Positions 10,302 through 19,345 of a stretch of DNA of 64,000 bases are shown here, in pieces (position 1 is the stretch's first letter; each line of letters begins with the position of its first letter). Position numbers and translations under genes: made by a program. This DNA comes from Azospirillum melinis (lineage in GTDB: Bacteria > Pseudomonadota > Alphaproteobacteria > Azospirillales > Azospirillaceae). The DNA lies in the NCBI RefSeq assembly GCF_013340935.1, contig NZ_WHOS01000007.1:124001-188000 (forward strand), given 5' to 3'. The notes under the pieces are model-generated. The model made no database searches and had not been told where the DNA came from. It saw only the letters and a program-made list of their open reading frames with translations.

Positions 10302-11593
10302 GCTGCCTCTCCCAACAGAAGGCGGGCGTAGCGGTCGAGCGCCACGGCGCGGGTGGCGTTCGCCTCCACCCAGGCGCGGCCGCGGCGGCCCATGGCGGTG
10401 GCGCGGGCGGGGTCCGACAGCAGGGCCGCCACCGCCTCGGCCATCGCGCGCGGCTCCTCCGGCGGGGTGCACAGGAAGGCGCCGACCTGCGCCTCCAGCG
10501 TGGCGAGCGCCGATCCCGGCAGGCAGGTGCTGACGAAGGGCCGGCCGGCGGCGAGGATGGTCACCGCCTTGCCGGGCATGGCGAAGGCCGCCCCCTCGGG
10601 CCGCTGGGGCACGAGATGGACGTCGCCCTCCGCCATCGCCTCGTTCAGCTGGTCCTTGGGCGCCAGCGGCTGGAAGATCACGTTGCCGAGCCCCATGGCG
10701 CGGGCGCGGCCCTTCAGTTCATCCTCCAGCCCGCCCTGGCCGCGCAGCTTGATGCGGGCCTGCGGCATCAGCTCGGCCAGATGGCCCGCCATGTCCAGCA
10801 CCTGCTCCAGCCCCTGCTTGCGGGCGAAGGCGCCGCTGTAGAGCGCGGTCGGCGGCTGGTCGGGGCGCGGCAGCGGGTGGACCGCGTCGGCATCGACATG
10901 GGGCGGGATCACATGGATCGGCCGGGTGACGCCCAGCTCCTCCAGCACGCCGCGCATAGGCTCCGACAGGACGACGATGGCGTCGGCCCGGTTCAGCGCC
11001 GCGCGCTCCATGGCGCGGATCGCCTTGACCGCCGCCTTGCCGCCCATGCCCAAGGCACCGGCAAGGCCGGACTGGATGTCGTGAACGATGGCGACATGGC
11101 GTCCGCCCGGCGCCTTGAAGCGGTTGGCGATGGCCACCGACAGGATCGACGGGCAGAGCGACAGCACGGCGGCGTGCCGCCCGACCCGGCCGCGGGCGCC
11201 GGCGGCGGCGAAGCCGGCATGCAGAACGCCCTCGTGGATCAGCCGGGCCTTCATGCCGCCGCCGGCCGGCGGGATGGTGTGCAGGCGCTCGATCAGCACC
11301 CCGTCCACCGTCTTGCTGTCCTGCGCCCCGTCGGCGTAGCCGTCATAGACCGTGTTGCCGGGATAGTTGGGACGCGCGGTCAGCACAGTGGTCTCGGCCC
11401 CGGCCGCCGCGAAGGCGGTGGCGAGGTCGGTCATCATCGGCGCGCTGCCGGCCGGTTCCGGCCAATAGCTCTGCGCCACGAGCAGCAGTTCTTCCGGCAC
11501 GGGCACCTCCGCCAGGGAAGGCGTGCCCGCTGAAGCCTTGGAAGCCGGCCGGTCGAAGACCGGCGGCCGCAGATGGATGGAATCGTCCGGCAT
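10298..11593 (-). CDS. Glycosyltransferase, GT4 family (WcaI/WbuB-like)
   Basis: 431-residue glycosyltransferase. The N-terminal domain reads LLVAQSYWPEPAGSAPMMTD and TVLTARPNYPGNTVYDGY, typical of colanic-acid WcaI/WbuB-type GT4 enzymes, often fucosyl- or N-acetyl-fucosaminyl transferases. The C-terminal donor site has TALYSGAFARKQGLEQVLDM and VPQRPEGAAFAMPGKAVTIL. It lies six bases downstream of the GDP-fucose synthase gene and overlaps the next glycosyltransferase by four bases. The neighbouring GDP-fucose synthase makes a fucose donor plausible, but that is inference. Confidence 0.88.
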   Translation of the reverse strand: MPDDSIHLRPPVFDRPASKASAGTPSLAEVPVPEELLLVAQSYWPEPAGSAPMMTDLATAFAAAGAETTVLTARPNYPGNTVYDGYADGAQDSKTVDGVLIERLHTIPPAGGGMKARLIHEGVLHAGFAAAGARGRVGRHAAVLSLCPSILSVAIANRFKAPGGRHVAIVHDIQSGLAGALGMGGKAAVKAIRAMERAALNRADAIVVLSEPMRGVLEELGVTRPIHVIPPHVDADAVHPLPRPDQPPTALYSGAFARKQGLEQVLDMAGHLAELMPQARIKLRGQGGLEDELKGRARAMGLGNVIFQPLAPKDQLNEAMAEGDVHLVPQRPEGAAFAMPGKAVTILAAGRPFVSTCLPGSALATLEAQVGAFLCTPPEEPRAMAEAVAALLSDPARATAMGRRGRAWVEANATRAVALDRYARLLLGEAA

Positions 11594-11599
11594 CGGGCG

Positions 11600-12565
11600 T
11601 TACTCCGCTGCCTGCTTGGGGACTTGGCGACGCTCCGGAGCGGCATTCTCCAGGAACCAGTCATAGGTGCGGCGCAGCCCCTCCTCCAGCGACACCTTCG
11701 GGCGCCAGCCGGTAGCGAACAGGCGCGACACGTCCATCAGCTTGCGCGGGTGGCCGTCGGGCTTGCTCAGATCGTGGGTCAGCGTGCCGGTGTAGCCGAC
11801 GGTGTCGCGGATCAGTGCTGCGAGGTCGGCGATGGCGATGTCCTCACCGGGGCCGACATTGATGATCTCCCCGCTGTCGTAATGGTCCATCAAATGGATG
11901 CAGGCATCCGCCATGTCGTCGACATAGAGGAACTCGCGCCGCGGCGTGCCGGTGCCCCACAGGGTGACCGTCGGGTCGCCGGCCACCTTGGCATCGTGGA
12001 AGCGCCGGATCATGCCCGGCAGCGCATGCGAGGTCTCGGGCTCGAAATGGTCACCGGGGCCGTACAGGTTGGACGGCATGGCGCAGATGGCGTTGAAGCC
12101 GTACTGGCGCCGGTAGGCCTGGCACATGGTGATGCCGGCGATCTTGGCGACGGCGTAGGGCTTGTTGCTCGGCTCCATCTCGCCGGTCAGCAGCGCCTCT
12201 TCCTTGATCGGCTGCTCGGCATGCTTGGGATAGAGGCAGGAGGAGCCGAGGAACAGCAGCTTCTTCACGCCGGCGCGCCAGGCGGCGTCGATGACGTTGT
12301 TCTGGATCAGCAGGTTGTCGCGGATGAAATCGCCGCCGAAGCGGTCGTTGGCAAGGATGCCGCCCACCTTCGCCGCGGCCAGGATCACCTGTTCGATGCC
12401 CTCGCGGTCGAAGAAGGCGCGCACCGCCGCCTGATCGGTCAGGTCGAGCTGCGAGCGGTCGCGGATCACGAGGTCGGTGTGCCCGGCCTCGGTCAGCCGC
12501 CGCAGAATGGCGGATCCGACGAGTCCCCGGTGGCCGGCGACGAAGATGCGGCTGTTGCGGTCCAT
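11600..12565 (-). CDS. fcl: GDP-L-fucose synthase
   Basis: NADPH-dependent 3,5-epimerase/4-reductase turning GDP-4-keto-6-deoxymannose into GDP-L-fucose. At 321 residues it has the family length. Motifs are GHRGLVGSAILRRL (Rossmann GxxGxxG), the active-site serine in LGSSCLYP and the YxxxK pair in PYAVAKIAG. The ATG at 12565 has AAGGAG nine bases upstream. No GDP-mannose 4,6-dehydratase (gmd), which makes its substrate, lies in this window, so that enzyme must be encoded elsewhere. The gene sits in the exopolysaccharide cluster and supplies an activated 6-deoxy sugar. Confidence 0.93.
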   Translation of the reverse strand: MDRNSRIFVAGHRGLVGSAILRRLTEAGHTDLVIRDRSQLDLTDQAAVRAFFDREGIEQVILAAAKVGGILANDRFGGDFIRDNLLIQNNVIDAAWRAGVKKLLFLGSSCLYPKHAEQPIKEEALLTGEMEPSNKPYAVAKIAGITMCQAYRRQYGFNAICAMPSNLYGPGDHFEPETSHALPGMIRRFHDAKVAGDPTVTLWGTGTPRREFLYVDDMADACIHLMDHYDSGEIINVGPGEDIAIADLAALIRDTVGYTGTLTHDLSKPDGHPRKLMDVSRLFATGWRPKVSLEEGLRRTYDWFLENAAPERRQVPKQAAE

Positions 12566-12611
12566 GCGGGCCGTCTCCTTAAGATCTTGTGCGAACGAAT
12601 GCCTCATCGGC

Positions 12612-12655
12612 CGTCATCCCCGCGAAGGCGGGAGTCCGTGTTCGCAGGGATGACG
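12612..12655. repeat. REP-like palindromic repeat
   Basis: A nested hairpin: outer arms CGTCATCCC (12612-12620) and GGGATGACG (12647-12655) are perfect, and inside them CCCGC / GCGGG closes a GAAG loop at 12619-12632. The CGTCATCCCCGCGAAGGCGG wording is a dispersed intergenic repeat common in alphaproteobacterial genomes. It sits in the 130-base gap between the epimerase and the fucose synthase genes, where it may stabilise or end transcripts. Confidence 0.75.
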
Positions 12656-12695
12656 GATGGGAGCGCGACCGGCGGTCACGCCCCCCGATGACGCC

Positions 12696-13691
12696 CTACT
12701 CCGCCGCCTGCCCCATGCGCCCCAGATCGGCACGCGCGCGCTCGGCATACCACTCGACCACGCCGGGCAGACCGGCGGAGAGCGGGATGCGCGGGGTAAA
12801 GCCCAGCGCGGTCAGCTTGGCGATGTCGGGGCTGCGGCGGTCGGTGCCGCCGGGGGCGGCCGGGCCGGGCATCACCTGGGCCTCGCGGCCCAGGCAGGCG
12901 ACCGTCTGGCGGGCGAGGTCGGCGATGGTGACCTCCTCCGGGTTGCCGACATGGTAGATGCCGAGATGCTCGCCCTTGTCGACCACCGTCACGATGCCGT
13001 CGATGGCGTCGTCGATGTGGACGAAGGCGCGCGTCTGACGACCGTCGCCCTGGATCTTGAAGGGCACCGTGCCGTTCGGGTGGCTGGCGATGGCCTCGAC
13101 CGCACGGCGGGAGAATTCCGGCACCACATGCTCCCAGCCCATGTCGGGGCCATAGACGTTGTGCGGACGGAAGATCGCGACGCGGTCGAAGCCGCTGCGG
13201 CCCCAGTTGACAGCCAGCAGCTCCGAGATCAGCTTGGAGCCGCCGTAGCTGTAGCGGGCGTTCAGCACGTCCGGCACCACCAGCGGCACATCCTCCGGCG
13301 TCGGCACCATCGGCGGGGTCTGGTAGGCTTCCGAGGAGGAGGCGACGACCAGATCGCCCACGCCGTCGGCACGGCAGGCGTCCAGCACGTTCAGCATGCC
13401 GCGCACGCCGACGTCCAGCACCACTTCCGGCTTCTCGTAGAAATGCTTGGTTCCGTTGACGGCGGCCAGGTGAAGCACGCCGTCGACGCCGCGCACCGCC
13501 CCGCGCACGGCGTCAGCGTCGCGGATGTCGCCCTGTACGAATTCCACGTCGTCCAGCACGCCGGCCAGCCGCCCGGTGTGCCCGCGCGAGTTGTCGTCCA
13601 ACACGCGGACGCGGTGGCCGTCACGGACCAGACGGTGGACCAGGGCGGCGCCGATGAAGCCGCTGCCGCCGGTGACGAGATAGTGTTTCAT
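12696..13691 (-). CDS. NAD-dependent nucleotide-sugar epimerase/dehydratase (extended SDR)
   Basis: 331-residue extended short-chain dehydrogenase acting on a nucleotide sugar in the cytoplasm. The Rossmann motif is VTGGSGFIGAALVHRL. The catalytic YxxxK is in ARYSYGGSKLISE, preceded by VVASSSEAYQTPPMV. A substrate-binding RPHNVYGPDMGWEH phrase follows. It resembles UDP-glucose 4-epimerase or dTDP-glucose dehydratase relatives, but the exact reaction cannot be assigned. Within the cluster it should supply a sugar for the repeat unit, probably next to the UDP-sugar dehydrogenase 48 bases upstream on the same strand. Confidence 0.9.
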   Translation of the reverse strand: MKHYLVTGGSGFIGAALVHRLVRDGHRVRVLDDNSRGHTGRLAGVLDDVEFVQGDIRDADAVRGAVRGVDGVLHLAAVNGTKHFYEKPEVVLDVGVRGMLNVLDACRADGVGDLVVASSSEAYQTPPMVPTPEDVPLVVPDVLNARYSYGGSKLISELLAVNWGRSGFDRVAIFRPHNVYGPDMGWEHVVPEFSRRAVEAIASHPNGTVPFKIQGDGRQTRAFVHIDDAIDGIVTVVDKGEHLGIYHVGNPEEVTIADLARQTVACLGREAQVMPGPAAPGGTDRRSPDIAKLTALGFTPRIPLSAGLPGVVEWYAERARADLGRMGQAAE

Positions 13692-13739
13692 GTCAGTACA
13701 ATTCCTTCTGTGGCCAGCCCATGGCAGGCCCGGATAGCG

Positions 13740-15095
13740 TCAGGCCACATGCGCGTAGCGGGCGGCCCCATGGCTGCCGAGAGCCACGTAGGCGGTGCCG
13801 TCCGGCAGGTCGACGTCACGGCTGTTGAAGTTGTTCCAGAAGTCGTAGATCACGCCCGGACGGTCCATCCGCTGGGCCAGGTCCGGCAGCGGCATCGAGG
13901 TGAAGACCGGGTGGTTGTTGAGGATCACCGCCAGATTGGCGCCGGACACCGCCTCGGCCATGTTGGCCGCCGGCTCCAGCCCGAAGGAACGGATGTCGTC
14001 GGGGCGCACCACGGCGTCGAAGCCGCGCAGGCGGGCGGTCGGGAAGCGCTGGCGCAGCTCCTCCAGCACCGGCTTGGCCATCGTGCCGCGCAAATCGTCG
14101 GTCGCCGGACGGCCCTTGAAGGCGAGGCCCATCAGGCTGATGGTCGGCACCTCCGGGAAGCCCTGCATCGAATTGGCGAGCTTGCCGAGGAAGTCGGCGA
14201 CCTCGACCGGCTGGCTTTCGTTGACCAGGCGGCCGGCGGCGGTGATCGCCATCTCGACGCCGACCTCGCGCGCCGCCTCGATCAGGATGTGGGGATCCTT
14301 CTCCAGGCAGGGACCGCCGACCGGACCCGGCAGCGGCAGGTTGGTGCGCGGATATCCCAGCTTGCCGGCGCGCGCAACCTCGACCGCCGAGATCTCCATC
14401 GCGTTGCACAGCTTGGCGATCTCGTTGGAGAAGGCGAAGGTGACGTCGCGGTAGGTGTTGTCCACCAGCTTGATCAGTTCCGCCGTCTCCAGGGTGGAGA
14501 CCTTGACGGTGGTCGGGGTCAGGAAGCCGAAGATCTGTGCCGCACGGGTGGCGACGTCCAGGCTTTCGGCGCCGATGATCTGCGGCAGCTGGTTCAGCTC
14601 CAGCAGCGCCTGCCCTTCCAGGGTGCGCTCCGGGCAGAAGGCGATGTCGAACTTCTTGCCGGTGGCGCGCAGGATCGGCGCCACGACGTTGCGGGTGGTG
14701 CCCAGCTTCACGGTGGAGCGCAGGATGACCAGATCGCCGTCATGCAGGCTGCCGGCGACCTGACGGGTCGCCGCCTCGATCATGTCGGTGCGGACCCGGC
14801 CATCCTTGCTGAGCGGCGTGCCGACCGTGATGATGAAGACGCTGGCCTTGCTGCAATCCTCCTGGCTGCGGCTGAAGGTCAGCCGGCCGCGTGCGATGAC
14901 GTGGCGCAGCTTCTCCGTCAGGCCCGGCTCGTGGAAGTGCGGGTTGCCCTGGCCGAGCTTGTCGAGCACGTCCTGCCGCACCTCGACCCCGTGCACCTGG
15001 AAGCCGGCGTCCGCCATCGCGACCGCCAGCGTCAGGCCGACATAGCCGAGCCCGAGGACGCAGACGTTACGATCGGAAAAAGTCTTGGGAAGCAT
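13740..15095 (-). CDS. Nucleotide-sugar dehydrogenase (UDP-N-acetyl-D-mannosamine dehydrogenase-like)
   Basis: 451-residue NAD-dependent enzyme that oxidises C6 of a UDP-sugar to the uronate in two steps. The NAD motif VLGLGYVGLTLAVAMADAG is near residue 13. The middle domain has AELIKLVDNTYRDVTFAFSN. The catalytic cysteine lies in GGPCLEKDPHIL, and the C-terminal UDP-binding domain includes LMGLAFKGRPATDDLR. It resembles WecC/WbpA-type UDP-ManNAc or UDP-GlcNAc dehydrogenases more than UDP-glucose dehydrogenase. The ATG at 15095 has AGGAG seven bases upstream. A 405-base gap precedes it, so it probably starts its own transcript. Confidence 0.88.
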   Translation of the reverse strand: MLPKTFSDRNVCVLGLGYVGLTLAVAMADAGFQVHGVEVRQDVLDKLGQGNPHFHEPGLTEKLRHVIARGRLTFSRSQEDCSKASVFIITVGTPLSKDGRVRTDMIEAATRQVAGSLHDGDLVILRSTVKLGTTRNVVAPILRATGKKFDIAFCPERTLEGQALLELNQLPQIIGAESLDVATRAAQIFGFLTPTTVKVSTLETAELIKLVDNTYRDVTFAFSNEIAKLCNAMEISAVEVARAGKLGYPRTNLPLPGPVGGPCLEKDPHILIEAAREVGVEMAITAAGRLVNESQPVEVADFLGKLANSMQGFPEVPTISLMGLAFKGRPATDDLRGTMAKPVLEELRQRFPTARLRGFDAVVRPDDIRSFGLEPAANMAEAVSGANLAVILNNHPVFTSMPLPDLAQRMDRPGVIYDFWNNFNSRDVDLPDGTAYVALGSHGAARYAHVA

Positions 15096-15500
15096 CGTCG
15101 CTCCTGCCGTTTGCTGAGGCCCGCCACCGGCGGCGGGGCCTGAGAGTTTGGAGACGCCCCGCGTGTCATGCCCTGTTGCCAAGCATGCAGACGGAGAAAC
15201 CTCGAAATTCGAAATTGTTTTCTTGTTGTGACTTCGCCGTGACGATGAAGTACCTCGTTACCGGCGTTGTGCAGCGCGAAGTGTTTCAGAAATCACCGTC
15301 CGATGAAAAGACCATGATTGCAGATCTCCGCCGTATTAATGGTACTAACCCCCGGCGCGGCCAAATGAATGCTTGGAGGCACCAACAGAGACGTTCGAAA
15401 GTGGTGCAATAGGCGCATTCCGTTCCTGCTGCCGGTATCCCTCGACCCGGCCTTGCAGAATTGAGGGTTGAACCATCCATCCAGCCACGACCCGCCCCTC
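15096..15500. other. Intergenic region upstream of the nucleotide-sugar genes
   Basis: No gene is supported here. It should hold the minus-strand promoter for the dehydrogenase-epimerase-fucose synthase-glycosyltransferase block and the 3' end of the flippase transcript. It contains the ten bases GACGTTCGAA at 15390-15399, also found upstream of the Wzc-like gene at 19624; the match may be chance. Confidence 0.4.
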
Positions 15501-16964
15501 TCAGGCCGTGGCGCTGGTCAGCCGCCGCAGGCGTTTCAGGTGGACCAGTCCGGTCAGCACGGCCATCGCCGCATAGACCGCGACCATCGCCACGCTGCCG
15601 GCGACGAAATGCACCAGCGCCGGCAACCGGTCGAACAGCGGGGCGGCGAAACTGTCGAGTGCCAGGGCCGCGGCGACGGATGCGCCGGCGCACAGCAGAG
15701 CCCGCGCGGCGATCCCGCCATACAGCTCTCCGACCGTCTGCCGGTGGATCCAGGCGATGGCGACGGTGGCGGCCAGTTCCGCGGTAAAGGTCGCCATCGC
15801 GGCGCCCTCGATGCCGTAGCGGGGGATCCACCAGATGTTCAGCAGGGCGTTCAGCGCACCGCCCGACAGCATGGCGACCATGTAACCGGTCTGCCGGTGC
15901 CAGACGAGCAGCGGATTGCCCAGGATCATGTTGGCGTAGACCACCGCCGAGGCCAGCATCAGCAGACGCAGAGCCAGCGTCGCCGGAGCGTAGGCATCGC
16001 CGAACAGCGTGCCGAGGATGGACGGCGCCAGGGCGAAGCCGCCGGCGATGACCAGCCCGCCGACCGCCAGCATGACGCCGGCATAGGCCCGCATCCGGTC
16101 GCGCATCGGGCCGAGCTCGCCATAGGCGGCGGCCAGCTGCGGCAGGAAGGCGTTCATCACGATGTTGCCGACCAGATTGGCCAGGGTCTGGATCTTCACC
16201 GCCGCGCTGTACCAGCCGACCTCGGTGTGCGGGGCCAGGAAACCCAGCATGACCACGTCGAGATGGGTGAAGATCGCCCAGGCGAAGACGCCGACCGCCA
16301 TCGGCGTCGCCGCCGTTAGGATCTCGCGCCACACCTTCAGGTCGACCCTGGGGCGCAGATGGCCGAAGTCGCGGCGGAAGCGGCCGATCATCACCAGCGC
16401 GTTGACGGTGATGGAACCGCCGGTGATGGCGGCTGCGGTGATGGCGTCCTCAGGCCCACGCACCAGCAGGAAGACGAGAAGCATCGAGCCGATGGAGGTG
16501 CCGATCTCGCGCGTGGCGATCACCCCCATCTTCTCGGTCGCCTGATAAACAAAGTCGAGGACCAGGGCGTTCCCGAGCAACTGGACCGCCTGCACCAGAA
16601 GAACCGCCTTCACCTCCATTGGTTTATCCAGCGAGAGGACGAAAGCGGCATAGATCGCCCCCACCACCAGGGCCAGAACGGTGCGCAGGGTCAGCACATG
16701 TTCCGACAGTTCGGCCGCCCGCTCGCGGTGATCGTCCTGCTCGCGGTTTCTCGCGATTTCACGGATGGCGTAGGTGGACAGGCCCATGTTCACGAACAGC
16801 GCCGCATAGGCCATCAGCGAAGTGCCGAAGCCCAGCACGCCGAAACTGTCCGGTCCCAGAACCCGCGCGGTCCAGGCCGCGGTGACCAGCCCGCTCGCCA
16901 TCGTCGCCGCTTTCGCGGCGGCAAGGGCGCGGATGTTCCGGAAGATGCGGTGTCCAGCGGACAT
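15501..16964 (-). CDS. Wzx-type polysaccharide flippase (oligosaccharide translocase)
   Basis: 487-residue integral membrane protein with about 12-14 hydrophobic helices, of the MOP/PST family that moves lipid-linked repeat units across the inner membrane. The N-terminus (IRALAAAKAATMASGLVTAA, then ARVLGPDSFGVLGFG) is characteristic of this family. Between helices are short positive loops. The gene lies between the Wzc-like kinase and the sugar-nucleotide genes, as in Wzx/Wzy-dependent clusters. A Wzy polymerase was not recognised in the window. Confidence 0.9.
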   Translation of the reverse strand: MSAGHRIFRNIRALAAAKAATMASGLVTAAWTARVLGPDSFGVLGFGTSLMAYAALFVNMGLSTYAIREIARNREQDDHRERAAELSEHVLTLRTVLALVVGAIYAAFVLSLDKPMEVKAVLLVQAVQLLGNALVLDFVYQATEKMGVIATREIGTSIGSMLLVFLLVRGPEDAITAAAITGGSITVNALVMIGRFRRDFGHLRPRVDLKVWREILTAATPMAVGVFAWAIFTHLDVVMLGFLAPHTEVGWYSAAVKIQTLANLVGNIVMNAFLPQLAAAYGELGPMRDRMRAYAGVMLAVGGLVIAGGFALAPSILGTLFGDAYAPATLALRLLMLASAVVYANMILGNPLLVWHRQTGYMVAMLSGGALNALLNIWWIPRYGIEGAAMATFTAELAATVAIAWIHRQTVGELYGGIAARALLCAGASVAAALALDSFAAPLFDRLPALVHFVAGSVAMVAVYAAMAVLTGLVHLKRLRRLTSATA

Positions 16965-17005
16965 TCATGGGCTCTTCGGTGGTTGATAGAATCGTGACGT
17001 GCAGG

Positions 17006-17061
17006 AAAAAGCCCTCCCCTGCCCTCGGACCGGCCGTCGGTCGGCCGAGAGCAGGGGAGGG
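17006..17061 (-). terminator. Terminator of the Wzc-like gene
   Basis: A large hairpin: outer arms CCCTCCCCTGC (17012-17022) and GCAGGGGAGGG (17051-17061) are perfect, with an inner CTCGG / CCGAG pairing. On the minus strand it is followed by five T residues (A-run at 17006-17010). It lies ten bases past the stop of the kinase gene, so the flippase gene further along probably needs its own promoter or read-through. Confidence 0.8.
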
Positions 17062-17071
17062 AGCCTTGTCC

Positions 17072-19345
17072 TCAGTTCGCGTAGTAGCGGCGATAGCCGT
17101 GGTAACGCCCGCTGTCCGGGAACTCGTACTGGGCATGACGCCGGGTATCGACCTGACTGAACAGGACGCCGACCACCTCGCCGCCGGCCTCGATCACCTC
17201 CTTCAGGCCGGCCATCGCGGTGCCGCGCTTGGTCATGCCCCAGCGGACGATGAAGACGGTCTGGTCGGCGAGGGCCGCCAGCAGCTTGCCTTCCGACACC
17301 GCCAGCACCGGCGGCGAATCCAGTACGATGCGGTCGTAACTGACCGACAGGCGCGACAGCAGTTGATGCATGCCCGACGAGCCCAGCGTGTCCTGCGGCA
17401 GCGTGCGGCCATGGCCGGCGGGGATGACGTGCAGGCCGGTCCGCGGATCGACCTGGATCACCTCCTCCAGCGTCGCGGTGCCGGCCAGCACTTCCGCCAG
17501 ACCGCGATTGTTGGACATGCCCAGCATCTCGTGCAGGCTCTTCCGCCGCAGGTCGCAATCGACCAGGATCGTCCGCTGGCCGGCGTTGGCGCAGGTGCGG
17601 GCGAAGGCCGCGGCGACAGAGCTCTTGCCCTCGCCGGGGACCGAGGAGCTGAACAGGATCACCCTGTGCCGCCCGTCCGGATTGGCGAGCAGCAGCGAGG
17701 TGCGCAGGTTCTGCATCGATTCCGCGAAGGCGGAGATCGGCTTGTCCACCACATAGGCGGCCGGCGACCCGCCGAAGCGCGGGATGCGCGGAACGATGCC
17801 GAGGCTGCGGACGCCGGTCGCCGTCTCGAACTGGTGCGGGCTGCGGAACCCGCTCTCGGCCCGTTCGCGCAGCATGGCCAGCAGCACGCCCAGCGTGCCC
17901 GACGCCACCAGCGCCAGCAGCAGGATCAGCTTGCGGTTCGGCTGCGACGGGTCGAGCGGGATCGACGCCTCCGACACGATGCGGGCGTCGGGCTGGCGCA
18001 TGTCGGTCTGCGCCGCGATCTGCTGCGAGCGGGTCAGCAGCGCCTCGTACATCGACTGGGCGGTACCGGCGTCGCGCTCCAGCGTGCGCAGGCCGACGGT
18101 CGCCTGCTGCTGCTCGTTCTGCTTGGCCTCGGCTTGGTCCAGGCTGGCCTTCAGCCCCTGCTCGCGGCCCTTCGCCAGCTCCACCTCGTTGCTGAGGTTG
18201 GAGACGATCTTGGCGACGTCGGCCTTGATCTGGCCTTGCAGGTCGCGCAGCTGGCTCTGCAGGGCCTGCAGCATCGGGTGCTTGGCACCGTAGCGGTTGG
18301 TGGCGTCGGCGATCTGGCGCTGGAGATCGACCTCGCGCTCGCGCAGGGCCTGGATCAGCGGCGAGCCCATCACGTCGCCGACCGCCGAGGCGCCGCGCGG
18401 CGAATTCGCCATCGCGGTAACGTCGCGCAGCTTGGTCTCCGCCTCCTGCCGCTTGGTGCGGGCCAGGATATAGTCGGCGTTCAGCTGGCTCAGCTGCTGG
18501 CCGACCACCGTGCTCTCGTTGTTGGACGAGGTGGTCAGGCCATGCTGGGTCCGGTACTTCTCCACCGCGTCGCCGGTGGTCTGCGCTTCCTTGCGCAGGT
18601 CGGTCAGCCGCTCCTCCAGCCACTGGGTGGCGCGCTTGGACGCCTTGAACTTCTCGTCGAGCTGGTCGACCAGATAGAGGTCGGCCATGGTGTTGGCGAT
18701 CAGGGACGACTTGCGCGGATCCTCGCTGTCGAAGCTGACGGCGATGACGTAGGAGCGGCCCTGCGGACGCACCGACGTGTTGTCGAGCACGGCGTTGACC
18801 ACGGAGGTCAGGTGGTTGCGCTCGATCTCCTCCGGCGTCAGCGGCACGCCGCTGGACGGCTTCCAGCTGTCGGGGATCCAGTTGCGCGGGTTCAGCGCCG
18901 ACACCCATCCGGGGGGCGGCGGACGCAGCGAGGCATTGAACTCCGGATCGTTCATCAGCTTCAGCTTCGCCACCACCTTTTCGGCGAAGGCCGGCGACTT
19001 CAGGATCGCGACCTCGCTCTGCAGCGCGCTGATGTCGGGGGTCATGTCGGACACCACCCCCTCGAAGTTGAGGACGGTGTTCTTGCGGTGCTCAACCATG
19101 ATGAGCGTTTCGGCGGTGTAGAGCGGCGTCATCCGGAAGGCGACCAGGGCCGCCAGCCCGGTGCCGACCACGATCACCGTACCGATCAGCAGCTTGTGCC
19201 GGCGCAACAACCCCGTGGTCCGGCGCACCGCGCTGGCGGCGCTGGCCGACAGATCGTACGAAATGCCGGGCGACATGGACCCGGGGCCCCGCCGAGACTC
19301 AGGGTTGTTGCGTCGGGGTTGTTCCTGAAGTTCCTGGGTGGCCAA
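17072..19345 (-). CDS. Polysaccharide co-polymerase with tyrosine autokinase domain (Wzc/ExoP-like)
   Basis: 757-residue inner-membrane protein controlling exopolysaccharide chain length and export. An N-terminal Wzz domain has one helix (KLLIGTVIVVGTGLAALVAF), followed by long periplasmic coiled coils. A second helix (LILLLALVASGTLGVLLAML) is followed by a cytoplasmic BY-kinase domain with Walker A SSVPGEGKSSVAAAF, Walker A' TILVDCDLRR and Walker B YDRIVLDSPPVLA. A C-terminal tyrosine cluster (YHGYRRYYAN) is the usual autophosphorylation tail. The start is a TTG at 19345, preceded by AGGAGG five bases away. An in-frame ATG 23 codons later (MSPGISYDL) is a weaker alternative. It is the first gene of the minus-strand cluster. 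Confidence 0.93.
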   Translation of the reverse strand: MATQELQEQPRRNNPESRRGPGSMSPGISYDLSASAASAVRRTTGLLRRHKLLIGTVIVVGTGLAALVAFRMTPLYTAETLIMVEHRKNTVLNFEGVVSDMTPDISALQSEVAILKSPAFAEKVVAKLKLMNDPEFNASLRPPPPGWVSALNPRNWIPDSWKPSSGVPLTPEEIERNHLTSVVNAVLDNTSVRPQGRSYVIAVSFDSEDPRKSSLIANTMADLYLVDQLDEKFKASKRATQWLEERLTDLRKEAQTTGDAVEKYRTQHGLTTSSNNESTVVGQQLSQLNADYILARTKRQEAETKLRDVTAMANSPRGASAVGDVMGSPLIQALREREVDLQRQIADATNRYGAKHPMLQALQSQLRDLQGQIKADVAKIVSNLSNEVELAKGREQGLKASLDQAEAKQNEQQQATVGLRTLERDAGTAQSMYEALLTRSQQIAAQTDMRQPDARIVSEASIPLDPSQPNRKLILLLALVASGTLGVLLAMLRERAESGFRSPHQFETATGVRSLGIVPRIPRFGGSPAAYVVDKPISAFAESMQNLRTSLLLANPDGRHRVILFSSSVPGEGKSSVAAAFARTCANAGQRTILVDCDLRRKSLHEMLGMSNNRGLAEVLAGTATLEEVIQVDPRTGLHVIPAGHGRTLPQDTLGSSGMHQLLSRLSVSYDRIVLDSPPVLAVSEGKLLAALADQTVFIVRWGMTKRGTAMAGLKEVIEAGGEVVGVLFSQVDTRRHAQYEFPDSGRYHGYRRYYAN

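Noticed and set aside
12657-15143. Long plus-strand open frame opposite the epimerase and dehydrogenase genes
   Set aside because: Antisense shadow; both minus-strand enzymes have complete catalytic motifs.
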